A stretch of DNA of 64,000 nucleotides from Tanytarsus gracilentus (Eukaryota; Arthropoda; Insecta; Diptera; Chironomidae). The DNA lies in assembly GCA_038502055.1 (NCBI GenBank), contig JAXRKN010000045.1, positions 332,501 through 396,500 of the forward strand, given 5' to 3'. The notes below the pieces were generated by a model that was given only the letters and a program-made list of their open reading frames with translations, was not told the origin of the DNA and searched no databases. The translations under genes were made by a program, and so were the position numbers. Positions 1 to 11,202 of the stretch are shown one piece after another. The stretch's first letter is position 1; each line of letters begins with the position of its first letter.

Positions 1-396
1 TCACACTCGTCTCGCAGAGACTGTTTTGATCGTTACTTTATGTTAATTTGTTATAGACTTCTTCTCTTATAGAGTTGAAAAGTAAACATTTGAAAATTAA
101 AAATTGAAAAAATTTTATGTTATATGTTATGTTGTTCCTTATTCCAATATTCATTGATCAAAATTATTATTATTTTCAAATCTTAGTGTTTTATGTTTCC
201 CTGATAAAATCAATAAATAACGTGAGTTTAGTTTTTTTGGGGTAGCGTTTAAGCGTCACCTCAGCGCTCTCGTCTTATAAAAAAACCTATTTTCAATTCC
301 TTTAAATTGAAAATGCATGCATTCTGAAATTAAATTGACTCGTCGTAGGTCGTCATTATTATTTTTATCTCGCAAAATTTCCTGAGTGCTCTTTAG
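1..396 (+). repeat. Dispersed repeat family A, copy 1
   Basis: This segment matches 39142-39545 on the opposite strand over most of its length, and 14470-14612 in its first part. Shared blocks include AAGTAAACATTTGAAAATTA, the stretch after ATTGATCAAAATTATTATTA, and the GCGTTTAAGCGTCACCTCAG block. Coding potential is absent. No terminal inverted repeat or target duplication could be recognised, partly because the copy may be cut by the window edge. Superfamily unknown. Confidence 0.75.
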
Positions 397-1296
397 GGAT
401 TTTTTTTCTCATTTTCTTATTTATGTTCAAGAAAGTCGAGTTGTATTCGCGATTTTGTTGAAAACCTATTTGGTGTTTATTCAATATCCAAAAAAATGCT
501 TCAGAATGAATGATAATGGCATGTTTTTCAATTTTGTGCTTACAAAAATTTGAATAGATCTTCATTTCTTGTGGTTTATGTGTGTGTTTGACAAATTTTG
601 AGGGAACAGCTCGTATCCACCTTCGAAATTATACTTTTTAAAGGAACATAGAAAAATTGTTGTCTGATATGATAAAAGTGAATGTAAACCCTCATCAAAG
701 GGATGTTTGGCGGTTTGTAGGGACGATAGAGGAAGAGTGATAGGTAGTCTGCAGTAACATAAAGAGATTCAACTTTATAAAAATTTTCGGCTACCAAAGA
801 GGTACTTTTATGATCATATTGGTGTGTATGGAATACATAAATATCAATTTTCAAAAATAAGAGTGAAAAAATTATTCATCGCACCTCGAGGCACCATTTG
901 GTGTCAACAAATGCTGAATTTTTTTTATAGGAAATTCTTTAATGTGTCTTATGTACAATAAATTATAATCCAATTTATAATGAGAGTAAGGATACTCTTG
1001 AATTTAGAGTTTTATGTTCCTTGAGGGTGCCATATCCATCTTATCTTCTCAACTTTCAACTTTTACCCACTTGGCATTTTCCATTTTCACACATATCTAC
1101 GCACCTTGTGTGTCTTGAAATAAATCACAGTCGATATATGGGAGTGTAATGTGATATCCTAAATATGATGTTCAATAGAAAATTTTAAACAATTAAAAAT
1201 AACTCAAAATAAATAAATCTTAAATTTTAAAAAATTCCTTGGTTTGAAATAAATTATAAAATTATTTTTTACTTTTCTACATGGGTTGACATTTTT
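397..1296. other. AT-rich intergenic DNA
   Basis: No supported gene, repeat or structured element was found here. The short open frames show no recognisable protein. Confidence 0.6.
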
Positions 1297-1591
1297 AGCG
1301 TAACCCACACTAGTGTGGTAACGCTTATATGCTCGCATTTCCGTCTGTCGTCTGTCGTCTGTCGTCTGTCTGTTCCATCGAGATCTCAGCCCCTAGACCA
1401 GCTAGAGACTTCGGGTTTTCGCCAAATGGTAGCTCTGTGGCTCTAGTTTAGCCCATTTTAGGAATTTTTTGGGTCATGACCATAGGTCGTGCCACGGACA
1501 GCCATAATGTCCATTTTTCATACAAAATTGCACTTATATGGCTTCATGGGTATCGTTGAACTCGGGATTGGACCAGGAATTGGTTGCTAGT

Positions 1592-1860
1592 GGAACATGG
1601 TGGAAAGTGGAACATGATGGAAAATGGAACATGATGGAAAATGGAACATGATGGAAAATGGAACATAATGGAAAATGGAACATGATGGAAAATGGAACAT
1701 AATGGAAAATGGAACATGATGGAAAATGGAACATAATGGAAAATGGAACATGATGGAAAATGGAACATGATGGAAAATGGAACATGATGGAAAGTGGAAC
1801 ATAATGGAAAATGGAACATGATGGAAAATGGAACATAATGGAAAATGGAACATAATGGAA
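1592..1860 (+). repeat. 17-bp minisatellite inside copy C1
   Basis: About 16 tandem units of GGAACATGATGGAAAAT with G/A and A/G variants. Because 17 is not a multiple of three and no stop is created, the minus strand is open in several frames, giving artificial Phe/His/Ser/Pro-rich peptides. The same unit recurs with CACAATGG in copy C3 (61589-61760). Confidence 0.95.
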
Positions 1861-1955
1861 AAAAGGCTTCCCCAAAGCTTCTCCTAAAAGGCTTCCCCTA
1901 AAAGGCTTCCCCAGAGGCTTCTCCAAGACTTCTCCTAAAAGGCTTCCCCAAAATG
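1861..1955 (+). repeat. AAGGCTTCCCC-type short tandem repeat in copy C1
   Basis: Degenerate 10-20-bp units built on AAGGCTTCCCC and CTTCTCCTAAA follow the 17-bp array directly and end just before the right subterminal repeat. Confidence 0.8.
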
Positions 1956-2018
1956 ACTTTCAATACCGATCTGTTACAGTGGGTTACGCGGCAACACCCA
2001 CGTGTGGGTTTTGAAACA

Positions 2019-2658
2019 TTTTTTTTATAAAACACTTCCTTTGAGTGCTTTCAAAGAGACTAAAAACTTTTCATCTTCGTTTTTTCACGCATTATTTATA
2101 TTTATTGGATACATGAAAATGTCTTGCAAGTCTCACCCGAACGCTCCCTAAATTCTTTATCTTAGTTTCCCCTTTTTTACTAGCTTCTTAAATAAGAGAT
2201 GTGAAATTCCTTAAGGGGATGCGAAAATAATTGTGGTGATGATGATAGGAGAGAAAAAGTTCGTTAGAGGATAATTTATGGGCCTTTTCACACTGTCACA
2301 TTCCGACGCCCTTTAAGATAATTTTCAATTTTTTACCAACGTAACTCGACGCAAAAACGTGAATTCTCTCACATTAAATTTTAATTAAATTCATTTTGTT
2401 GTAATTTATTATCTGCTTCCGACTTATTTTGGAATATTTCATAGTGTTCAACAGCTTTTAGAAACATGATATTGCACTTTTTTCTTTGAAATCAATGTGT
2501 AACTCTACAATCTATCAACCGACGTTTAAAAATTTTTGAAATTTAATCTTCATTCTCAAAATTTCCCACACTGTGAAATTTAACCTACCTTTAAAACTCA
2601 TCTTCCGTCCCGCTTCTGGCTATGGTTAACAAATTTGCATACACGCTCGAGAATTTAG
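2019..2658. other. AT-rich intergenic DNA
   Basis: Nothing recognisable on either strand. Confidence 0.55.
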
Positions 2659-2889
2659 TTGCGACTTTTTTTGAATCAAAAATTATACGCCCCTTCATAT
2701 ACGCTTGTCAAATGGAGTGAAGTGACTTCGTTAATACATGAAATTGATACTTTGTATAACAAGCGAAAAAAAGTTAATATTTTGTACCATCAAGAAATGT
2801 ACATTGAAGGATGTAGTTCTCCCTGTTGTGAATCACTTGGCGTGATGGGAAAGAATTTTATGATTAATGAAACAATAATTCTCGTGTGA
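2659..2889 (+). other. Unrecognised open frame, possible exon
   Basis: A 76-codon open frame begins at TTG right after a TTTAG (acceptor-like) sequence and ends near a CTCGT|GTGAGC (donor-like) sequence, so it could be an internal exon rather than a complete gene. The peptide is rich in Lys, Ile and Tyr and contains two closely spaced cysteine pairs (CSSPCC). I recognise no family. A chance open frame remains the simplest explanation. Confidence 0.15.
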
Positions 2890-5800
2890 GCATTTATTTG
2901 AATAACAATTATAATAATTTAAATGCTATTAAGCGGTGAGTGGTGAAAAATTTAAGATTGAGTACGAAAATGATTTAAAATAAAATAATTTTCAAAAACT
3001 TCTCAAATTTCTAAAACTCTCCATCATTAAATTATAGAATCTAAAATGAAGCACCCCGTTGAGGACACCTTAGACGGTGAGCTCAACTTATTACTCTCCC
3101 AATTTGAATTCCAATTGTTCTCTTCTATCGTTTTGTAATTTATACTAACAATGTACTCGCCTTGAGGCTTTTTGATTTATTTCAGTGTAAATTTCTTTAA
3201 ATTTAATTGGGTGTAACTTTTTTTATTATCATTTCAAAATTTAAATACATAAGAAACCGCTGAGCAATTTGCATCGAAAATGTTTGAGACGAGAGATGAG
3301 GAAAGAATTTGCAAGGGGTCGAAACTTTTTTAAAATTGTAACAACTGGATGTGAAACCAAAACTGGGATTTTTTTTGAGCTTCTAACGAATTTTAAATTT
3401 TTCTCAGGGAGTGAGAAGCACGCAATGACTGGTAACTGCAGATATTTTTTTTAAATTTCTAACGAGATTAATTTTGGAGGCAATTGTTTTTTCATAACAA
3501 ATATCAAATCTATCAAAAATATAAATATGAGTGACATAGAATGCAAGTCCATAAGCCAATTTTCAGCAGAATCCAAGATCATGGCAGTAAAAGTTATTGA
3601 TGTAATATAAAAAGGTGTTTCATATTCATGACTCTGCCAATTCTCCCTAAATTTCTTTTGTGTGGATATTCCTGCGAGCAAGATTTAAATGCTACCGAGA
3701 GAGAGACGACCAGCAGTGCGAAAGCAGTAGGAAAAAATTCCGTGCTAACAATAATAATCAAACAATGTCTCAATAAATTTCAATGATATCACCGCGGTCG
3801 CGCAGAAAATTATGAACGTCTTAAACAAACGAGTGGAGTAAAAATGTATATTTTATATACAATTGTTACTTACACGCATCTTTAACGAATTATAAATTAT
3901 ACAATATTATTGCGTGTCCGTGGAGAGACTCCTCTCTTTTTTTGCTGTTCTGAAACAAAATTGAGTCTTTTTATTTCATTTTTGCAACTTTTCATGACAC
4001 TCTTGAGCGCTGTTACGATGGTTAAGTGGAAAGGAACCTTACGATGAACTGTATCAAAAAAAAAGTTATAAATTTTTGAAAATTAAAATTTTGATTTAAA
4101 AAAATAAGTTCTTCAATAAGTTCCTAATTCAGAAATCTTCCCTAATTCACAAAAGTCTTATAACTCACAAGACAAATAATTCCAAATTAAAACAAAAAAT
4201 AAATTTTTTCTCTTACTCTGTGTTGCGTTGGCACATACGCCAAATTCCTCTCTCGCTTACTTTTTTTCACTGTTCGAGAGGGGTCTTAAGCGAATGTCGT
4301 AAAATTTTTTGAATAAAACTTTTACTTTTCGAAGTGTCTTATCGATGAAAATGAAATTTAACGCTTTTGTGGCAATTTGATTCGAGGTTTATAATTAAAT
4401 AAAAGATTTTTTTTTTCAAAAAAATCCATTGTGAAAAGCTATCCATGGTAACAGGTTCGAAAAAATAAAATAAAAACTTGTCCAATCCTTGACCTTTTCT
4501 CGTCACTCAACATTGAAAATTGAAACTATTAATTATTAATATTCATTAGTTGCCCTATCAAACATCTAAAGTGAAAGTCATAACAGACTCTGATTCATGC
4601 CTTGTTGAGAACAAAATTTTCCCCAGGGATTTAAGAAACTCTACCTACTTGATTCTCACTAATTTTCAATTGTTAAAATGCATTCGAAACATTTTTACCT
4701 TACTCTAAACCAAAATATTAATTTTAAGTCAATTCAACAATTGTGTAAATAGCTCAATCGTTACAACAACACCATAATTTCAACTCATTTAGACATTTAT
4801 TATTCTTTTTTAGACTAGAACCGCAGTCAATCAACCAAACTGCAAATTTTCTCTCCATTTACCCTCTCGTAATAAAACCAATTGTTAAATTCTTGCTTAT
4901 TTAACTTTAATATTATTGTGCAATTGACTTTTATCATCTTCAACAAGCTCAAAATTTATTTATTGACAAAATATTATTTCTTACTTTTAATGCAACCTAA
5001 GAAGTTAGTTTTTCTTTTAGTCCTTTTTATAGATATAGATTTTTATTTTTAAATTGTTTTACATTTATGTACTAACTGATGAGGTAGATATGTCTTTGGT
5101 AATTATATATGTTTTTATGCTTTAAATATAAAAATCAAAAACGTGGACACAAACATTCTGGTTTTAAAGTTTTTGAATTTTGTCTGAGTTAAATCCCAAA
5201 ATTATAAATTCAAATTTCGTTTTCAAGACTCTCTTTTAGATGGAAATTTATAGCCTCTCGAGAGTTTTTAGTCTCATACATCTTTCCGATCACTTTTTTG
5301 CTCTACTGCATTTTTCTTTCTCACCGCACAAAAATATACTTTCTCAATTTCATAGGGGTAGGACAATCGAATTTGAAATTTAGAAAGCACTTAACTACTG
5401 CGATACTATACGGATTTAAATAAAATTAATCAAACCTAAGCTAAATTAGTATGAAATTCTAAATTTATGTAAGAAACAGTAAAATATGCTTCCATATAAA
5501 AATTCTCATTTCCATTTTAGTATTCTCCAAAAAAAATGCCGAAAGATATTTTAATAATTCATTTAGTTTTCTCTCCGAGTCTGCGAGTTTGTTGAGAAAT
5601 TAATTAAAAAACTTTTTTTATTGACAGAAATCTCCACTGGCGCTTGATTTTTCTCCCATTTTTACTTGTTTGCATTTTTTAGGAAAGCTGAAAATTGAAT
5701 TTTTGATGCATTTTACGCGCTTAAAGGTTAACAAACAGTTTTCATTTGAATTACTTAAATATTTTAATATTAAAATGATGCTGACGGTCTGCATTTTGTT

Positions 5801-6942
5801 TGTATAATGCTCCCCGATATGGATCTCGCAATCGTGACAGAGCGAGGTTGCGGTCAATACGCAATAATTTTTTGTATTCTTTATTGCATAAATTTATTGG
5901 TGTTGAAAGCATATCCATAAGCAGAATATCCATAAATACAGCATCTTTAAATTATTTTTTTGCGACTATTGGAATTTTTTTACGGACTACTCAAAGACGA
6001 AAAGGGAGCTGATGAGCAACAATGTGAAAACTCACGCAAATTATTACGAATGTTTATTCACTTCAAATAATGACTTTCAATGAAATTAAAAAAAATTTAA
6101 AAAATTTTTCTTCTTTTTTTTTCATTGCAAACATCACTGAAGGCGCTTTTTGTTGAACATAAAAAACATTATTTATTCTTACTTTTTTCACCCTCCTCTC
6201 GGTTGTGTTCGAGAATTCAACTGAGATACTAATATAATTTGATAAAATTTGATTTTAAAATCGCTTCAAAAGCTTCTCGAAGGAGAAAAGGAAGGATTTT
6301 GGGAATTCGATTGATGATGTTTTATTACTAACTCTAATAGTTTTAAGTTATGAAATTATTAGAGAAAAATTTTGACGCTTTTTACACTTTTTTAATGTTT
6401 GATAGAAGTTTAAAGGTAAATTTTTTTTAAAAATGTACATAATTTTTTATAATTTCATAAAATATTCTCAAAATTAGAAAAAAGTTTTCCTTTCACATCC
6501 AAAACAACAAAAATTTTCTATAAAACTCTATTAAAAACTTCGTCATATAAATATCTATTTATCTCTCACTGTCTTCTAGCAATTGTGAGCAGAAAATAAA
6601 TAAGAAAATCTCAGAAGAAGATTAAGCCACAGAACTACATGAACACACATTAAAATTGTTTGCATTTTCTCAAACAAATATTTCTCTGTCTCATCAACAC
6701 TAGACAAAAAAGTTCTTCTTAAAAGAAAATTATTATTCATGACAAAAATTAATGAGAAATTATTCTGAAAAGTGTAAATGATAGCTGAAAATCTTTTATT
6801 TTACTTTTAGCTAAAAATTATTCTTCTCCAGCACCGACGAAGGCATGATGAAGTTTTTAGTTTTTCAATTTTTCTTTCTATGATTTTTCTCGCCAAGTTT
6901 CATCTCTGTGCCTGGAAGTCAAATATAAAACAATAATATAAA
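2890..6942. other. AT-rich intergenic DNA
   Basis: Four kilobases with only short, poor open frames. A pair of overlapping frames near 5750-6010 (both strands) has no recognisable domain. No TIR pairs, arrays or RNA genes were seen. Confidence 0.5.
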
Positions 6943-6950
6943 GCGAGTGC

Positions 6951-7066
6951 CAGAGATGGGCAAAATTACAAATTACAAAATTTTGGAAAATTACATGATT
7001 TTTGTATGAAAATGTAATTAATTACATGTAATTTTTCACTCGATTACATGTAATTGCCCATCTCTG
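6951..7066. mobile_element. hAT-type MITE, family B, copy 1 (116 bp)
   Basis: The inverted ends are CAGAGATGGGCAAAATTAC and CAGAGATGGGCAATTACATG (read inward), flanked by an exact 8-bp duplication GCGAGTGC at 6943-6950 and 7067-7074. The interior is built on TAATTACATGTAATT palindromes. An 8-bp duplication with CAGNGATGGGCAA ends is typical of non-autonomous hAT elements. No coding capacity. Confidence 0.9.
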
Positions 7067-7686
7067 GCGAGTGCAGTGAGAGAGAGAGAGCAATAAAGAT
7101 GGAGTGTTTATGATTAAGTAAATTTTGTGGTTTTTCAAAACTACAGAAAGTTAAAATAACTGAACTTTTTACAAATTTAAAGAAATACAAAATTTTGATG
7201 GGTTTTGTACAATAAAATTTAGACAAAATTTTTAAAAAATTTAAATTCTTTTTTTGTCCCATCCCTCATTCTATTTTTTTGCACTCAAGACTCGAGCCAT
7301 AAAATTTTCGTATTATTCCAGAAAGAAAAAAGTTGAAGAAGGAGAGTTGTAACTTTAATATATTGTACATCGACTCACGAACAAAATGTGAATGAATTGA
7401 TGGCTCCGAGAGCCTCGAGAGCAGATGAAAAGTTTTTCTGTATATTTTGAATTAAGTCATATTGCATCTTTATTAATGGTCTCTCTCGTATGGTGCGGAT
7501 GATATTGTTATTACTTATTCGCTTTGGGACTTCCATATATTTTCATATTTATAAGATGAGCATGAAGAAAGAAAAAAGTTTTATTTTAATAACAAACTTA
7601 AGACGTTAAAGATGGATGGAAAGACAAAAAATGTCTGCTGTGGTATTCTCTTCCCTTTGTGATTTATCTAGACAAAATCTTCTTTA
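7067..7686. other. AT-rich intergenic DNA
   Basis: Contains a GA run at about 7078-7091 and nothing else recognisable. Confidence 0.5.
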
Positions 7687-7890
7687 TAGAGTTGGCAGGT
7701 GCCACAAAACAACAAAAAAATAATTTTTTTAATTTCATGAAATATTACAATATTTTAACATTTTATGTTTGAATATGCAACAAGATAACTAAGGAAAGCA
7801 AAATATCTTTAAAAAAGTTATATTTAAGAAAAAATTTTTTTCCAGAATTTCAAAAAAAAAATTGATAAGACACCAAAATTGCCATCCCTA
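7687..7890 (-). mobile_element. hAT-type MITE, family H, copy 1 (204 bp)
   Basis: Ends are TAGAGTTGGCAGGTGCC and, inward from the right, TAGGGATGGCAATTTTGGTG. Flanks are CTTCTTTA (7679-7686) and CTGCTTTA (7891-7898), an 8-bp duplication with one mismatch. The interior matches copy 2 at 15556-15941 in the opposite orientation but lacks that copy's GC-rich palindromic ends, so it is an internally deleted or older copy. Confidence 0.8.
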
Positions 7891-8194
7891 CTGCTTTATG
7901 AGAACTTTATCATAATTTTAACTGACATGCTTAAATAAAACTACTGGAGAGTTCACTTTTATTGTTGAATGTTGCGAAATGAGTGTAAGAAGGAAATAAC
8001 CGTCAAGATGCGCTTGACAATGAGATCTGTTGGCTTTTTGACTATCACATCATTATCTCGAGTGGAAGTGAGAGTAGTTTAGAAATTTAAAGAGGTTTTG
8101 AGAGAAATATTATAATTTTAAGGACATGGTTTCATTTTTATTGATCAAAAGTACTTTAAAAAATGTTGAGAAACCAACATCCAGTAGAAGAGCC
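7891..8194. other. AT-rich intergenic DNA
   Basis: Nothing recognisable. Confidence 0.5.
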
Positions 8195-8408
8195 AAGGGC
8201 TGAGAACATAGAGGTAGGTGGGCCCGCCAAAGCCCGTGAAGGCCCGCCAAGGCCCGTCAAAACTCTAAGAAAATTAAAGTTTAAAGGATGAAAGGCACAT
8301 CAAAAAAAATTTACTTGTATAATTTTTTTTACAAACAAATATTTTCTCTGTTTTTAAGGCCCGTCAAGGCCCCTGAAGGCCCACAATATATTGATGTTCT
8401 CAGCCCTA
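8195..8408. mobile_element. Small TIR element with GGCCCG repeats
   Basis: Terminal inverted repeats read AAGGGCTGAGAACAT (left) and TAGGGCTGAGAACAT (right, inward). Immediately inside, both ends carry GC-rich AAGGCCCGTCAAGGCCC-type units, four at the left and three at the right, in an otherwise AT-rich region. No convincing 8-bp duplication was found (flanks GAAGAGCC and GAAAATTT), so the copy is either old or of another superfamily. Confidence 0.65.
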
Positions 8409-9808
8409 GAAAATTTCTTACTATTTAATGCAACCTTCCAATAATAAAAATCTCATTTAAGATCATCCACATATTAATTTGTATGCAAAATTGCTTCCAT
8501 ATATGGAATGCGAAACAAATTTCCTTATTTCAGGCGTGAAAGAGGTAATTCTGGAGATTAACGTACACTATGCCACTATATCACATGTGAATGAAACAAA
8601 GAGCAATATTTCCATTTTGAATGCCTTATAAAAAGTGCACAATCGCAACATAAAAAGTTGAAGAACATGGAAATTTATGAATGTGAAGCGAGAAAAAAAA
8701 ATTATTGTAAAATGTTTAAATGCTGATTGTGATAGTTTTTGTCGCCTGCATTTGTTTTGCAATTTATCCGAGAAGGAGAAGAAAAAGTATAAAAGAATTG
8801 TGGTTGGCAGAAGGTGAGGAGAATTTACTAAAATTACCTTCTCTGCTGCCATTATCATTGCATATTGTCATGGGAAAGGAGGCGAAATGAAATGTTTTGT
8901 ATGCAAATTGAGATGCCGCAGCAAGAAAAAAATGCGAACGTGACGCAATAAAATTTTTTCAGCTCTTGCATAAAATTTTTGTTCCAATCAGATTTAATAC
9001 GATTTTATTAAAAAAAAAGAATAAATTTTAAAGGGTGTTAAAATTATTTTTAAAATTCTTCTCATTTGAACCTTTTCTTGTAGATCTCATGCAGTCTCAT
9101 TCGCGCCATGATTTAAAACAATTTTTTGTTTGTACTACAAAACTCAAACAAAACTTGACTTGACTCGCACAGTAAAAATTCAATCAGTCAATCATTCTTC
9201 ACATTTTAAACTTTGAGAATCATTAAAAGTGAGATAGACATGAACTTAACTCCAGACTTAAGGCAGACTTTAATGTATCATAACAATGTAATTTAGACAA
9301 ATTGGAACCGTGAATATCATTAAGCATTTTTGAAGATGAATGTGAAGATTGAAAGTTTATTGATTGTGTGCTGCTTGAAAGGTTTTAAATGAGTAATTTT
9401 CTACAGTTGGAATGAAAGCACTGAAAATGGACAAATTATAAAAATGTTTTTGTGTCCATTAAAATTATATCACCTAAAAATTTCTTTTTTTTTATCTCAC
9501 GTTTGCATTTGAGAGCATCACTCGCCATCATCGCAAATGACCACGTGAATTATGATTTTATGTAAATCTCATCGGCATGAATCGTTATTCAAAAAATGAG
9601 CTTCATGGCGTGATTTTGTGTCGTTTGAACAAATATTTAACGCCATTATATGAGCGAAGCTAATAATTCATCTCATTTCAACCATCCGGAAATTTTTCAA
9701 ATTTTAATGTCTTTTTCATGCAAATTTGCTAATAGAGAAAACTTTTCATTTCTAAACAAGTCTGAACTGAAAAGTTTGCTAATTGTCACCTTTGAAATTC
9801 AAAGATTT
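8409..9808. other. AT-rich intergenic DNA
   Basis: No supported feature. The open frame beginning at 9650 runs into the CAGTCGATCGAT repeat described under the LINE fragment and is not recognisable alone. Confidence 0.45.
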
Positions 9809-9820
9809 CAGTCGATCGAT

Positions 9821-10429
9821 CAAGTCGGAATTAGAGGTTGACGACGGGATCCCGAACAAATTTTCCCATTTACTATTACTTTGCATTTTTTTTAAAAAGA
9901 ATAAAAGAAAGGGTTTAAAGAGCACAAGGTGAGAGAAGGAAGAAGAACTCAAGACTTTGAGAGGATTTATACATCATCTCCATATTTATTCAAAAAAACA
10001 TCTGATTTGCCTGCGTGGGACATGGCCAAATGTTACCGTTAAAATTCAAAAAATCCTCATACAAATAAAATTTAAATCTCGGCTTCAACGTATTTTCAAT
10101 AGACAATTGTATACAAAAAGTATACTTTTATTTAAATTTACGGCTTCAACGGTTTTCATGTCCCACGCAGGGTATTTTCAATAGACAATTGTATGCAAAA
10201 AGTATACTTTTATTTAAATTTACGGCTCCACCGGTTTTCATGTCCCACGCAAGCTGATTTGCTTTCGTATCCAGTCTTATCGTGTTGAAAATCGAATATT
10301 TTTACTTAATTTAAAAATTTTGTGTTTTGTATATTAAATTTCTTTACTCGTTTTTTTTTAAATTTGAATCTCGTTTTCGGAATCCCGGGTTTGTTGCTTT
10401 TAAACTCAAAAGATTTTTCGACTAAACTC
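9821..10429. mobile_element. Possible insertion between 12-bp direct repeats
   Basis: CAGTCGATCGAT occurs at 9809-9820 and 10430-10441, bracketing a block that separates an upstream open frame from the LINE ORF1 fragment. The block holds a weak inverted pair (CGGGATCCCGAAC near 9844 against CGGGATTCCGAAAAC from the right) and the MITE at 10010. The direct repeat contains a palindrome (TCGATCGA), so coincidence is possible. Superfamily unknown. Confidence 0.35.
10010..10253 (+). mobile_element. hAT-type MITE, family D, copy 1, with internal duplication
   Basis: The left end is CCTGCGTGGGACATG and the right end is CATGTCCCACGCAAG (one change from the family end). The flanking 8-bp duplication CTGATTTG is exact (10002-10009 and 10254-10261). 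The first 162 bp (10010-10171) is a complete element; its right 82 bp (10090-10171) is repeated in tandem at 10172-10253. The duplication sits inside the target duplication, so it arose in the donor or after insertion. Confidence 0.95.
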
Positions 10430-10461
10430 CAGTCGATCGATGATTTTTTCAAAAGCTTTGA

Positions 10462-10707
10462 TACGTACGAGGGAAAGAGCTGGACAAGAAAAGACTAGCC
10501 GATAGAGGAAAGAAATGCACTGTCCACTTTAACCACTCGTTAACATCGCTTAACCGAATTCTCTTTATGCGTGAAAGAATAATTGTAAAGTCGATCAACC
10601 AAAAAGCTGCTATTTCCCGTGGTCGTATTTTCTTCCGAAATCCTGGTGAAAAATTTGGAAAGCGCATAAAGTCTGAGAAGGACCTTAACATTCAGATTAG
10701 ATGTTGA
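10462..10707 (+). pseudogene. Fragment of a non-LTR retrotransposon ORF1 (FP-C-like C-terminal domain)
   Basis: An 81-codon open frame with no start codon, bounded by TGA at both ends. The middle reads HFNHSLTSLNRILFMRERI, then GRIFFRNPGEKFGKRI, then KSEKDLNIQ. The order 'N-x-x-LT-x-x-NR-x-LF ... G-x-IF-x-R ... SE-x-DL' resembles the C-terminal domain shared by insect LINE ORF1 proteins and the baculovirus FP25K protein (known family; match made by eye). Upstream coding is displaced by the 9821-10429 block or lost. A later open stretch (about 10830-10960) may belong to the same relic but is not recognisable. A truncated, inactive copy. Confidence 0.5.
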
Positions 10708-11033
10708 TCCAGCCGCGACTTAGCCAACACCTTTAGCCGTAAGATTCTTAATCTAAAAGTTACCCTATTAGTCTAAACTCTAAAAAATATTAACACGTAA
10801 TCTTAAATAGATGTCACTCATTTAACTAATTTTCGTTGAAATTATGTACATTTTCTACTTGTCACACCAAGCTGTAAGGCACGCGATCTTTAAGGAGCTA
10901 CGCTCATCTCGTTTTAAAGAGCAAGCTATTATTTCGATCAATTGGCTGTAGATGTAGCAAAGTTAATGAGAATTGTGAGTGGAAATATCAAAAGATTATT
11001 TTTTCAAAGGACCATTTTCGACTTAAATAACAT
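10708..11033. other. Possible LINE relic continuation
   Basis: One 40-codon stretch on the plus strand around 10840-10960 (LSHQAVRHAIFKELRSSRF) looks more protein-like than its surroundings, but I cannot place it in a family. Confidence 0.25.
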
Positions 11034-11041
11034 AAAAACTT

Positions 11042-11202
11042 CCTGCGTGGACATGAAAACCGTTGGAGCCGTAAATTTAAATAAAAGTATACTTTTTGTA
11101 TAAAATTGTCTATTGAAAATACGTTGGAGCCGAGATTTAAATTTTATTTGTATGAGGATTTTTTCAATTTTAACGGTAACATTTGGTCAAGTCCCACGCA
11201 GG
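11042..11202 (-). mobile_element. hAT-type MITE, family D, copy 2
   Basis: Ends CCTGCGTGGACATG (one G lost) and GTCCCACGCAGG. Exact 8-bp duplication AAAAACTT at 11034-11041 and 11203-11210. Inverted relative to copies 1, 3 and 5; interior as in the other copies. Confidence 0.95.

Larger units (their letters stand above)
1297..2018 (+). mobile_element. Helentron/DINE-1-like non-autonomous element, copy C1
   Basis: The element starts AGCGTAACCCACACTAGTG after a T run and ends after CACCCACGTGTGGG...GAAACA before a T run. An 11-bp subterminal inverted repeat is exact: GCGTAACCCAC (1298-1308) and GTGGGTTACGC (1979-1989). The left end has a palindrome (CCACACTAGTGTGG); the right end has a short hairpin (CCCAC..GTGGG). 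A GTCTGTC microsatellite near the left end is followed by GAGATCTC and AGCTAGAGACTT. This combination (GTCY microsatellite, GAGATCTC block, subterminal inverted repeats, right hairpin, T-rich target without duplication) is known from Drosophila DINE-1/mini-me and related HINE elements; assignment by memory of that family. It carries a 17-bp minisatellite. It encodes no protein of its own. Confidence 0.75.

Noticed and set aside
1534..1926. Three overlapping minus-strand open frames of 88-130 codons rich in FHFPSCSIFH
   Set aside because: They translate a 17-bp minisatellite; any frame is open. The same applies to 61502-61903.
8195..8408. 8-bp target duplication for the GGCCCG element
   Set aside because: The flanks GAAGAGCC and GAAAATTT agree at too few positions.
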